Shown piece by piece: positions 31,717 through 41,973 of a stretch of 64,000 nt of DNA. The notes beneath the pieces were generated by a model. The model did not search any database and was not told the origin of the DNA. It was given only the letters and a program-made list of their open reading frames with translations. This DNA is from Guyanagaster necrorhizus (taxonomy: Eukaryota; Basidiomycota; Agaricomycetes; Agaricales; Physalacriaceae), in contig NW_025064897.1 of assembly GCF_019112545.1 (NCBI RefSeq), positions 865,926 to 929,925 on the forward strand, given 5' to 3'. A program made the translations under genes and the position numbers. Numbering within the stretch: the stretch's first letter is position 1; the number at the start of each line of letters is the position of its first letter.

Positions 31717-32838
31717 ATGTCATCAGCGAGCGACTCGACCCCGGACCTTACTGGTGAAGATGCCGCAATCGTTTTTGGAGTTCCCAATGTTTACTTCAAC
31801 GAAATAATCGTTTATGCGCTCATGCACGATAAGCCCCCAATCCACTGTGTTTCGTTAGATCTGACTCAAGTACCAATGGAATATATACCTACATTTTAGC
31901 CATGACACTGCTGAATATCTGTTCGTCCACTTCTCCTTAGCGGCCAGCGATGATGTCCAACGATATTCTTTAGATTCTAGTAAAGCATCCAAGAGCGGGA
32001 CATCGAGAATTGTCATGGTCTTCGCCATCCTCCTCCTTTACGTCCGGTTCGGTTTCATCGATAATGATAAAGACGTCATGACCGTCTTCGCGAGACTGAC
32101 TGGCTTCAATAGCCGGTGGACTGTCGCTCAGATAGCTGACGGTGTCACGAGCATCATTGGGACCATCATCGCTGATGGGACTATGGTAAGTCCATCCCGG
32201 TTCCCCGTCCCATTGGCACTCTCCAAGAAAGCAAACTTACGACTCGTACTAGATTTGGCGCTGCTTTGTTGTTTGGGGTGGACGATGGTTCATTGTGCTC
32301 ATCCCCATCCTATCTAATCGCTGAGACAGGTACGTTACTTGTCGGAAGGCTTAGTAGTACCACTGACCTCCACCATAGTCGTAAAATCCCTTCTAGTTTA
32401 GCACGACCTTCACGATGTCATAGGAAACGATGAGCTTTCTGAGTTCGCTAGCAGGAATGACTGGACAATGCTATACCTGTCTCTCATCCTCGCCACCACT
32501 CTAATGTGCACTTCGCTCATAGTTTACCGTATCTTGTCAGTGGGAGGAGTCAAGGCCGGTCTGCGGACATACCGTAGGGTTATGGAGGTTGCCGTGGAGT
32601 CAGCCGCACTGTATTCCGTCGCATTGATCATCTACATTGCCTTCATTTCACATAACACGTTAGCAAACAGTTATATCGACATCATCACTGCCTCGATTAA
32701 AGTGGGTTTTCTCTTTCGCATTGAGAGTGGACTAATAAATGCAACATCTAGAGTATTGCACCCACTCTTTTTGTGGGCCGTGTTGTCGCTGCTCGTCCGA
32801 ACGACAGTTGGAAGGATAAAATGAGTAAAAATAAATAA
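31717..32838 (+). pseudogene. Seven-helix fungal membrane protein, decayed
   Basis: Pieces in order follow a common Agaricomycete family of about 330-residue, seven-helix proteins: GVPNVYFNEIIVYALMH, GIYTYILAMTLLNI, IVMVFAILLLYVRFGF, VAQIADGVTSIIGTIIADGTM, IWRCFVVWGGRWFIVLIPIL, DWTMLYLSLILATTLM, ALYSVALIIYIAF and the tail IAPTLFVGR with TAA at 32836-32838. Several good introns remain (for example GTAAGT near 32185 and GTGGGT near 32701). The first junction lacks a GT donor (CAC|GATAAG), however, and two in-frame stops fall in conserved places (TGA after SNR, near 32321; TAG where Tyr of YHDLHD is expected, near 32399). The family's function is unknown. Unusual splicing remains an alternative to decay. 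Confidence 0.6.
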
Positions 32839-33090
32839 ATAATAATAATGAAAAAATATTATTAAAGGAAATAAAAGAGCCATTTGTCGTCGCTTCACTT
32901 TGGAAATCCTGGTCGTGCAAAAAAGTCATCGAGAGGGATGGATAGCTATATCATGGTGGCAGAAGCACGAGGATGATGACAGTAATAACGGTCCCCTAAG
33001 CAGCTACTGGTGGTGTAGATGAAGGAATGACACTCAGCACTCCAGACGGTGTCACACAGTGTAATGTTTCCTAATGAGGAAATTAATCCT

Positions 33091-33873
33091 TTTTTTTTTT
33101 TTTTTTTTGTCCTCAGCATTTGATTAACCGCAACAAGTAAGCTAACTACTAAGACGCGGTGGAGGTACAGGGCCTCAGGATCCTCTTTCCCTCTTGTTCC
33201 AGTCCCTCCGTTCTTCCTTCTGAGTTCCCCGGGTGTTTTGGCGTGTAGTGTGGAGTAGAGTAACGGACATGTATGGTATTTTGTGCCCTCGTGGTGGGCT
33301 AATTGGTTCGTTTGATCCTGCGGTTGGCTGAAGCCTGGGGTGTTTTGCGAGCGTGTCTTGGGTGCTGGCTGTGCTGGACATGGTCTATGGTGTGGTGGGT
33401 GCGCGGCAGTTATCCATGCTCGTCTTCCGTGTCGCCCTCTTCTTCTTCCCACCATTCTCCTCCTTCCTCTTCTGGCTCTGGAGCGAGCTTCTCGTTTTGT
33501 GGTTGTCCCGTCCGGGTGAATGCTCCCGTGTTCTCCATGAACTCGCTCAGTGCTGTGATTCCTTCCTTGGTGCCAAGGATGTCTGGTAGGTAAATAGTCC
33601 TTGACACATTCCGGAGGATCCCCCGTTGTTCTTCGTAGAGGGGGCATTCCCGCAGGATGTGTTCCCGTGTCTGAAACAATTCTCCACAAGGGCAGTCAAT
33701 GTTCTTACTTGGCACGAATTGTGAGTAGTACTCGCCTATGTATCCATGGCCTGTTCTGCATTGAAGCACTCTGCCAAATAGCTCTCTTTTTGCGGCAAGG
33801 TCTATGAGGTGGGGTGTCGGCTTCAGTGATGGTGGAATTCTATTTGCCGTCGCGTAGCGTCCCCATTTAGGGC
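33091..33873 (-). mobile_element. 5'-truncated LINE (non-LTR retrotransposon) copy
   Basis: The insert is flanked by the 14-base direct repeat AGGAAATTAATCCT at 33077-33090 and 33874-33887. On the minus strand it ends in an A-run of 18 (T-run 33091-33108), the hallmark of target-primed reverse transcription. Only about 780 bases of 3' end were copied. The coding part is the tail of a fungal LINE polyprotein, followed by a 3' untranslated part of about 300 bases. Confidence 0.9.
33410..33873 (-). pseudogene. LINE polyprotein C-terminal fragment
   Basis: Reads CPKWGRYATANRIPPSLKP at the truncation point, then LFGRVLQCRTGHGYIGEYY and the zinc-binding tail CPCGELFQTREHILRECPLYE, and GTKEGITALSEF before an acidic end EEEEGDTEDEHG. 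This is the region after RNase H in basidiomycete LINEs. Polymerase and endonuclease are missing. The open frame continues upstream to 33985 only by chance, because bases beyond 33873 are the target site and host DNA. Confidence 0.85.
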
Positions 33874-33887
33874 AGGAAATTAATCCT

Positions 33888-35090
33888 GACAATCCTCTGA
33901 GAAAGCTTGCAGAACATATGCCAGAAGCGAAGTTGGAGACTGTATGAAACCCCATGCGGTTCCGCCTTTTAGTTTTGGCATTCATTCCACACTTTCCTGG
34001 CCTGACTTGTCAAGAACATCAAATAGGATATCTAGGATTTATCTTCCTTTCCCGGTTCGAAGAATCGACGAAGATTCTTAGTCTCTCGTGTGTGACAGCT
34101 ACGGTAAGGCTGAGGTTGTCCCATAAGTGCGAATTCTCCCCATTGGACCTCAGTCAGGCGAGAGAAAACACGACCCTGAGTTCAGGTGGGATTGAGTATC
34201 TGATATACTTCTGCATACACACTCGATACACCACTGATATTCCATTAGAATTAGTCAAATGACTGATCACCGTTGCTAGTTCCCTAATTGGACTTGAAGC
34301 ACTAGTATTCTTGGCAAGAATCTATCTACGCTTCACATGGCCGTCTGTCTTAGAAATTAGAATACTGGTGGCCAGAACAGTATCATACTTCCTGGTCTTG
34401 ATAGTCTGTTATTCCCGGTCATTAATATACAAGGTTTCTCAACGCATCGACGTTGGGTTGTCCAGCAGATACAAACCTCCCTGATCATTCTTTCTCTTTC
34501 ACACAAATTACCTACCACTCGCAAATCATCGTGATGGCTCAGATATATATGTTACCATCTTAAATTCTTCATCAGGTAGATGTACGAAGCACTCATAACA
34601 AATCTATATATCCAACAGATTTTGCAACTCAACACACTCACCCCGCTGACTGCAACGCAGAACCGTCATTTCCTTCTCGTTCAGCATCCTTCACGGAAAA
34701 TACAAACCTGTTTTCAAACGTTCAAATTTGAGTTCGAGAATATTGTCCGGGGAGTAGTACTTATGGGTCCGTGCGTTACAAACGCGTCCAAGCACAACTA
34801 CAAACAAGGGGTATTCTGCTAGAGCGACCCTTCATTCCAGCCTACATACACAGTACGAAAGCAAAATACTGATACAATAGATGCTAATTCCATGATATTC
34901 TTCCAACAAAGTCATATATAAAGCATGGTGGGTGTATGTCGATGCATAAGAATAGAGAGAGCGTATAGGCGAGTATCGTCAATGATAAATTAAGCAATCA
35001 TTCGGTCAGACTCGATGGCAATAAGACAAGGGAAGAAGGGTCGAGACAGTTCCACCGGAGTCTGATAGGGACGAGAGGTGGGGCCAGTCT
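33888..35090. other. Intergenic
   Basis: About 1.2 kb after the right target copy of the LINE up to the stop of the next minus-strand gene. Small open frames only; AT-rich toward 34900-35000. Nothing recognised. Confidence 0.4.
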
Positions 35091-36606
35091 CTACAGTCCC
35101 CGATTTCTCAGGACTCGCGCTCGAGCTTGCTCCATGGACTCCCTAAGCAGTGGACTCTCTGACACTTGAGGGTCGTCACCAAACTTGAAGCTACTTGGAG
35201 TCGACATGAACTCGGCACCGTCTTTTGATCGAGAATTTGACCCAGCGATCGGGATTGGCTGCGAACCGAGGTCAAATCGAGTGGTACGAGGAGATGCAGA
35301 GGGGGGGGCTGATGAGTATGACGGAGGTGCGAAGATGTCGTGGGGCCGCCGTTTCCGTGGAGAGGCAGATCTTCGTGATGTACGTGGGACATCGTCTTCT
35401 TCCCAGTCGTCATTGCCATCATCCACTTCGTCCGCTGGGTCTTCGCTCATAACGACAACCTCTCGCCCAAGTGCCTTTTTTCCCTCCTCAATGAGCATGG
35501 TAAGCTTGTCGCCAATCCAATCGATCTGCGACGAAGTTAGATGAGGTCAAAGCTAGATCAGATTAGATCATACCTGATCCTCTACACTGTCTTCCGGAGT
35601 AGGACGATGTGAAGTAGAAGGGAAGAAAGGAGCGGGTTGTGATGGAGGAGATGAGTATGCGCTGGCCCGTAGCGGTGTTCGACGAAGGCTATGTGTCCGT
35701 TTGATGGAGCCGACTGTATGCCGTTTACGGCGCGGAGTGGAAGGAATGACGTTGAGGGCCTTGGGTTCTTCCACAGGTGCTTCTGGTGCAGACCATTCGC
35801 CTTCTTGATAAGGGGGAGGTGGTTGTAGTAGTCGTGCTGTCTCCTTGCCGCGATCTCGCCACCTGCGAGACCACTTCAGCTGCGTCCAGCAATGAATGAA
35901 TTGAACTCACAATCGATAGACAGTGATTCCCACAGCGGTTCCTATCAATGCAGCACTGAGAGCAGTCGAGACAATGGTGCCAGCAAGGCCGCGACGACGT
36001 TTTGCAGGCGGTGGAAGTTCTACATGGATAACAAAAACAAAAGAGGGCATTAGCGCACGGCCTGGTCAACAACGAATGTGAGAGTGATGAGAAAGATGTA
36101 CCAGGGGTGCTCGCCATCATATATCCAACCACAACATGCAATATACACGATGTGGCATGGGCCAGAAGCTGGACTAGAGTCAGCCCTTGATTGCGGCAAG
36201 GCAAGCACATGCAATGAAACAGAGCCAGACTGAACTGGAGGATAAAGGGTAACACACCTGCGGCCATCGCTTCAATTTCATGAAACTCATCTTCTGCCAT
36301 GTCTCGGTACTTTGAAGGAGTGTCAAGATATCCGCTTGATGATGCCAGAGTGGTGGTAGAGAGGCTCGGCTCGGCAAAAGAGGGTTCCCATCCTCTCTTC
36401 CGCAGTACTTGAGGAACCGGCGATGTCGACCCTGTCGGTGGGCGCTGTCTACGGACGCTCTTTCTGTTGTTGATACTCGCTGCTATGTCTGGAACTTGAT
36501 TCGGCTGACCAGGAGCAAAGACATTGGAAGATGGTGGAGCGCCGTTCTGAGCAGAAAATGGATTGACTATGCCTGGGACGGATATCTTGAATGTAAAGGG
36601 AAACAT
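35091..36606 (-). CDS. Conserved fungal protein with membrane helices, function unknown
   Basis: Five exons. The start at 36606 (MFPFTFKISVPGIVNPFSAQN) is preferred to upstream ATGs because the motif looks like a true N-terminus. A disordered part follows, then DEFHEIEAMAAG. A short exon encodes LTLVQLLAHATSCILHVVVGYMM, and the next encodes PPAKRRRGLAGTIVSTALSAALIGTAVGITVYRL: two hydrophobic helices separated by a basic KRRR patch. The C-terminal half is charged and Ser/Pro-rich with basic patches (RRKRHTVGSIKRTHSLRR), and ends RESMEQARARVLRNRGL. The layout would suit an integral membrane protein facing cytosol or nucleus with a disordered tail, but no enzyme motif is seen. Family not recognised by name. 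Confidence 0.65.
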
Positions 36607-37640
36607 AAGATGCGAGGATTGCTCATGCAGAGCCCACGACGTTGGTATCAACCAAGTCGTTATTTGCCCTGGTCGGGACAGGCAAACAAGCGCAGTGCTT
36701 GACACAGCCATGATCGGCTGATTTCCGGTCTTCTTAAGGCTTGCCGTCTGCAATTGTCTCCATTAATTCCTGACTGCTTTCTGCCCAGGGATGTTCCTCT
36801 TTGCCATATATACTCACTGAAACCCTGCATCTTGTCATCCATGCAGATTTCTCTAATTAAGTTCAATTCCTAACAGCTCCTCCAAGTGCTCACTCTCTGT
36901 ACTAGCAATTCTCCCCTTGTGTGGCATGGCACTCAAAATATGTAGCTGCTGGAGATGTTTCCTTGAGGTTGAATTCATCCTCTGTGAGATATAGCCAACA
37001 TCAGCTTCAATGGCATATGGTAATCGGTAACCATTGACGATAGCGATTAACTATCTCCTAAGTGTTACTTGACACAAGAATACCACTAGTTGTTATCAGT
37101 TTTTTTATTGCGAGCACAGCGAACAAAATCAGATGACTTGGAAAAGTCCAGCCCCCCTCAGGTGGTGCCCAAATGACCGCAAACTTTACGTCCCTCCATA
37201 CCTTCCACTTTCGTGTCGTCCTCGCCGTTCTGTCACGGCGTACTCCTTCATTTCTTTCCATAACGCTCTGGAGCTCAATGCACTTTTTTTATGGATATAG
37301 AGAATGTTTGTGTCCCTTTTCAAAGGGTGAAAATCAGCATGTTATCTGGTTTCTGTTTCCTTGCTGAGTTGCCCTGGTCTGTCCTCTATGCTTCGGATTT
37401 AATCGGTGGTCCTTTGGCCAGATGCAATACAAAAAGTTTCTATATGGAGGCATATTCTCCAGTCTGTAAACTCTGACTCGTTCAATTCACGTAATTCTAA
37501 CCACCACCGGTTAAACGCGTCTCGTCATGTGCTCGTAAATGAGGCCGCCGGGTCGATATAAGATCCGATCACAAGGATTCGCAGTCTTTTACCCCACATC
37601 TTCAAATCTAATGTTCTTGTTTTGAACTGCAACCATCACC
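36607..37640. other. Divergent intergenic region
   Basis: Holds the promoters of the membrane protein (minus) and the 2-oxoadipate dehydrogenase gene (plus). A TATAAGA lies at about 37557, some 84 bases before the ATG of the latter. Open frames in 36660-36866 look like shadows. Confidence 0.45.
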
Positions 37641-40600
37641 ATGTATTCTTTGCGGACGCTGCGACTGCAGCAATCGTCCTTGCGTCGTCTGTATCACGAC
37701 GAATCGTTCGGATATCGCAAGCCACGACCATTCGTATTTCCTGACTGTAAGCCGTGTTCTACTTGTTATTTTGTTACCACAGTACGAGGATTCGCAGACA
37801 CGTCTGCTCAGCTCAAAAATAGAGCACATAATGCAGCTTTGTTGCGCTACGTTGACTCCGTCAGGACTCATGGGCACAGAGCGGCAAGGATCGACCCGCT
37901 GGACCTCATACACCGGAAGGAGGTTGCAGCGCTGGACCCCAGCAGATACGGACTAACCGACGATTTGAAAAAATACAACGTCAATGGAATCATATGGACA
38001 CATCCGAGCGTTGAGTCTCAAGGTGAGAACACGACTGAAGAATGGTGGACCTTGGGAGAGATTGTTCGCCATCTGCGGTCTGTCTACGTGGACCGTATCG
38101 CTTACGAGGTAGGATTAGTCATAACATTCTGCCTTCACTAACGCAGGAGGGGTCAGTACATGCATTCACCTTCGAAATCCGAACGCCTTTGGTTCTCACA
38201 TCGTCTGGAGTCGAAGAGCACACCAACGACATTGAACGTTGATACGAAGCAACGGATACACGGACTTCTGGCTCGCAGCGAAGTCTTTGATAACTTCATG
38301 CAAGCCAAGTTCCCTAATCTCAAACGCGTACGTTACTTGTGCGCTCTGTACTTCACGTCTCACCTAAATGTTTAGTACGGACTGGAAGGTGGAGAATCAA
38401 TGCTACCAGCTTTGGACTCGTTATTTTCTTCTGCGGCTCAAGGTTTCTCTCACTCTACACGCGTCGCGTCGCACTCTTCTCATGTTTCTGGATCCAGCTA
38501 ATGTGTCGCACATTGTCATGGCTATGCCTCATCGCGGTCGACTCAACCTTCTCACTGATCTCCTCAACTTCTCTCCTACGGCTCTTTTCCATAAAGTCAG
38601 AGGGGGCGCAGAGATCCCCGAAGATTTGGGTGCTGAAGGAGACGTCCTCAGTCATCTCGGTCATCGTCCCGTTTTCACTGTCATCACATAGCGCTGACAC
38701 CAATTAATAGTCTCGTCAACAGTTTTGAAATATGGTAATGATGATCAGGCTGTCAAGGTTTCTTTGCTTCCAAACCCTTCTCACCTGGGCAAGTCAATAT
38801 GATACGGGCTGAGTGTATCAAAGCTTATGCCGCCAATTTTTAGAGGCTGTCGCCGGTGTTGCTCTTGGGAAGGCCCGCGCAAAGCAGTACTCCCTTTTGA
38901 AGATATCGCCTGAAGATTGTAAACTTGGCGATAGAGTAATGTGTGTCCAATTGCACGGAGACGCGTCATTCACCGGTCAAGGCATTGTCATGGAAAGCTT
39001 GGGACTGAGTACGCTCCCTCTTTAGAAGGCTAATGCAGTAACCGATCAAATATTTTTACAGGCAATCTTCCTCATTTTACAAGCGGCGGTACTGTGCATC
39101 TTGTCGTGGAGTAAGCCATTCTTCTTACTGTTGTTCCGTCACCCTGGTTAAGCTGCTCCTTTCTTAGTAATAAGTGCGTGTTCTTCCAGATATGCTTCAG
39201 ATCTTTCATAATATCCCTTCTATCAGCATCGGTTATACTACGCCCGCGTCGCAAGCCCGTTCCTCTTTATACTGCTCCGATATTGGCAAAATGATCAATA
39301 CACCAGTGCTTCATGTTAATGGTGACTATCCGGAAGGTATTTTAGATTTCGTTTTCCTTTGCTGGTTTCTGAAAGACTGCTGGTAGATGTCTTCAAAGCT
39401 ATGGACATCGCATTCCAGTACCGGCAGTATTTCCGAAAGGTAATTTTATTGAGTGTTCTCAGATTTGATCGCTCAATATTACACAGGATATCATCGTCGA
39501 CCTCCTGGTTTATCGTAGATGGTAAGTCGTGCCTCGGCGTTCAAGTTCTACATCAAGTTGACTAATACCATCTCTTGATTTAGGGGGTAAGTCCTCTTAA
39601 TTTGAACAGTAGACTATTTGACTAGAATCTCGCCTCTAGTCATAACGAACTTGATCTTCCAAACCTCACCAGCCCTCTTATGTATGACAAGATCCAGTCC
39701 AGGCTTTCGATCCCGCAACTCTATGAACAGAAACTCGTGGTAAGATAATTGTTGACTCTAGTAAATGTTTATTTGCAAATATGCACCCTAAACAGAACGA
39801 ACAAACCCTCATGACGGAGGATATTACGAATGTTAGGGAACAGCACAAATTACATCTCAGCGACGAACTCGAAAAAGTACCCTCGTACGTTCCGACTGCA
39901 TCAATGCTACAAGACCAGTGGGCTGGGATGGTCTGGCCTATAAGTGAGAGTGCGGTTGAGACTCCAGATACTGGTGTCGACAGGGATACTCTTATCCTAG
40001 TCGGCAAGGCAAGTGTGCAGGTACCGGAAGGTTTTGTAAGTTTCGACCTTGGATTCTCTGAAAGGTGTGTCCTCAATCGGCTGCGTTTAGGAAATCCATC
40101 ACAAGCTTCAGAGGCATATCAAGAGCCGTCTCACAAGCTTGGCGAACGGCAAGGGCTTAGACTGGGCCACGGCAGAGGTTCGCTTGGAACTTTCTTTCGT
40201 ATCGTCCTCTGTCATGACAGTTCCCGATAGGCCCTGGCTTTTGGATCCCTACTTTTGGAGGGTTATGATGTGCGGATATCTGGACAGGATGTAGGACGAG
40301 GAACTTTTAGCCAACGCCATGCGATGCTTGTTAACCAGAAGGACGAGAATACTATTGTTCCGCTAAATGATGAGCTTGGAGCTCCTGGGAAGCTCGAGCT
40401 TGCCAATAGTATGCTTTTGACCACATCGTCGGCGTCGCGCTTACGGTTTCATTTTGAAAGGTTCCCTGAGCGAGATGGCTGTGTTATCAGTGAGATCAGT
40501 TTTACTACTCTTCCACGGTTGTCTGTCTGACCATAGTCGCTTACAGTTCGAATATGGTGCAAGTTGGGAACGGCCGGACCTGTTACCCATCTGGGAGGCA

Positions 40601-41649
40601 CAGGTGAGCTGGCCTATCAAGGTCTTGGATGAAAACTAATCCTGCGACTCAGTTTGGGGATTTCTTCAATGGAGCACAGGTAAGATTGCTGCGTCAGGTT
40701 GTCAGGTCAGAATTGACGGTCGATTTAGATTATCATTGATACGTTCATATCATCTTCAGAGAGTTAGATCGTTTTGAACCATTAACCATTCATCTGCTAA
40801 TTTGGACACGTAGGCAAATGGCTGAAGCAAAGTGCTATCGTCATGCTTCTCCCGCACGGTCTCGACGGCGCTGGACCTGAACATTCTTCTTCAAGAATTG
40901 AGCGGATGCTCCAGGTGATGGCGTTTGATGATTCCCAAGCCTGGTCGCTCACTTTTTCTAGTTATCCAATGATAGGTATACTTACGACAAAGACCCTTCA
41001 TTCAATATCAATATGCATGTTACTTACCCAACGACACCCGCGCAATATTTCCATTTGCTGAGGCGCCAGATGAAGCGGAATTATCGTAAACCTCTGATTG
41101 TGGCAGGACCGAAGGGTCTTTTACGTCTGTCGGTAAGTCGTCTGTTATTATGGAACTGACCATTCCCAGTTGATTTTTGCGTAGCCTGCTGCCTCTTCTC
41201 TTTCGGAGCTCGAGGCTGGTACATCTTTCCGGCCAGTCCTTGCGGATCCTTATGACAATGTCACCACTGCATCTCGTGTTATCATTCATTCAGGAAAGAT
41301 CTACTATGATCTACTGAAAGAAAGGCATGCACGGGGATTGGATGCTAACATTGCCCTTGTCCGACTGGAGGAGCTGTCACCCTTCCCATTCGCGGAGTTG
41401 GCGGCAGTCTTAGAAGGGTATACGAGCGCGAAAGAGTTCTTCTACCTTCAGGAAGAGCCGAGAAATCAAGGCTCGTTTGGGCATGTAAAGGAGAGGATCA
41501 TGTGGGTGCTGAAGGAAATGGTGGGTACTGGGGATGCCGAGCTGGTGTATAAGGGAAGGAAGGAGAGTGCGCTTCCCGCACCGGGTATTGGGAAGTTGTA
41601 TCAAGCGCAGCAGAAGGCGGTGTTGGAGTCTGCGTTCGAAGGATTCTAA
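37641..41649 (+). CDS. DHTKD1: 2-oxoadipate dehydrogenase E1 component, DHTKD1 type, mitochondrial
   Basis: A thiamin-diphosphate enzyme of the 2-oxoacid dehydrogenase E1 family, split into many exons. The N-terminus [20 protein letters not shown] looks like a mitochondrial presequence. Landmarks: [43 protein letters not shown]-like [36 protein letters not shown]; the ThDP-binding [12 protein letters not shown]...[22 protein letters not shown]; the transketolase-like pyrimidine domain; and the C-terminal [15 protein letters not shown]. It lacks the extended N-terminal region of classic 2-oxoglutarate dehydrogenase and matches DHTKD1 in the [15 protein letters not shown] and C-terminal parts. 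DHTKD1 converts 2-oxoadipate to glutaryl-CoA with E2/E3 partners in lysine and tryptophan breakdown. One intron (38791-38843) uses donor GCAAGT. Not every exon border was fixed. Confidence 0.88.
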
Positions 41650-41973
41650 CGAAGATGGAAGAGTTGGTGTAAGTAATACTTATGTAACTTGGCTTTGCTC
41701 TTTGTTTTCGAATGCATACGAAAGAGCTTTTACACCGCAGCGTTTCCTATTGAGCCACGCAATTACTTACGTGTATAAGCGGTGCGAAGGATTATTCAAA
41801 TTGAAAGAATGAAATATTTCAATCATTCCCCAGATCGCCGTCCCTGGATTTCCCCACTGGTGCTCTGGCCATTTTTGGAATTCTCCGTCTTTAAATCGGA
41901 CCATCATCATTCTCTTACTTATCCCACGGAAGCCATCCACGGCCGTGCTATTGCAGGAGCTAGGAGTCACAGA
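41650..41973. other. Spacer between tandem genes
   Basis: About 320 bases on the plus strand between the E1 stop and the next start. It must carry the terminator of one gene and the promoter of the other. No clear motif was found. Confidence 0.4.

Noticed and set aside
33091..33108. T-run as a terminator or simple repeat
   Set aside because: Its position at the end of the LINE fragment, next to a target duplicate, shows it is the complement of the LINE A-tail.
33874..33985. N-terminal part of the 191-residue frame (MNAKTKRRNRMG...)
   Set aside because: It lies beyond the LINE target duplicate, so it is host DNA that happens to be in frame with the LINE fragment.
37514..37519. ACGCGT upstream of the E1 gene as a cell-cycle box
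   Set aside because: A metabolic gene gives no reason to expect it; six-base matches occur by chance, which also weakens the POL1 intron case.
37641..41649. Classic 2-oxoglutarate dehydrogenase E1 (KGD1)
   Set aside because: It lacks the conserved N-terminal region of OGDH, and motif details around the ThDP site and the C-terminus fit DHTKD1 better.
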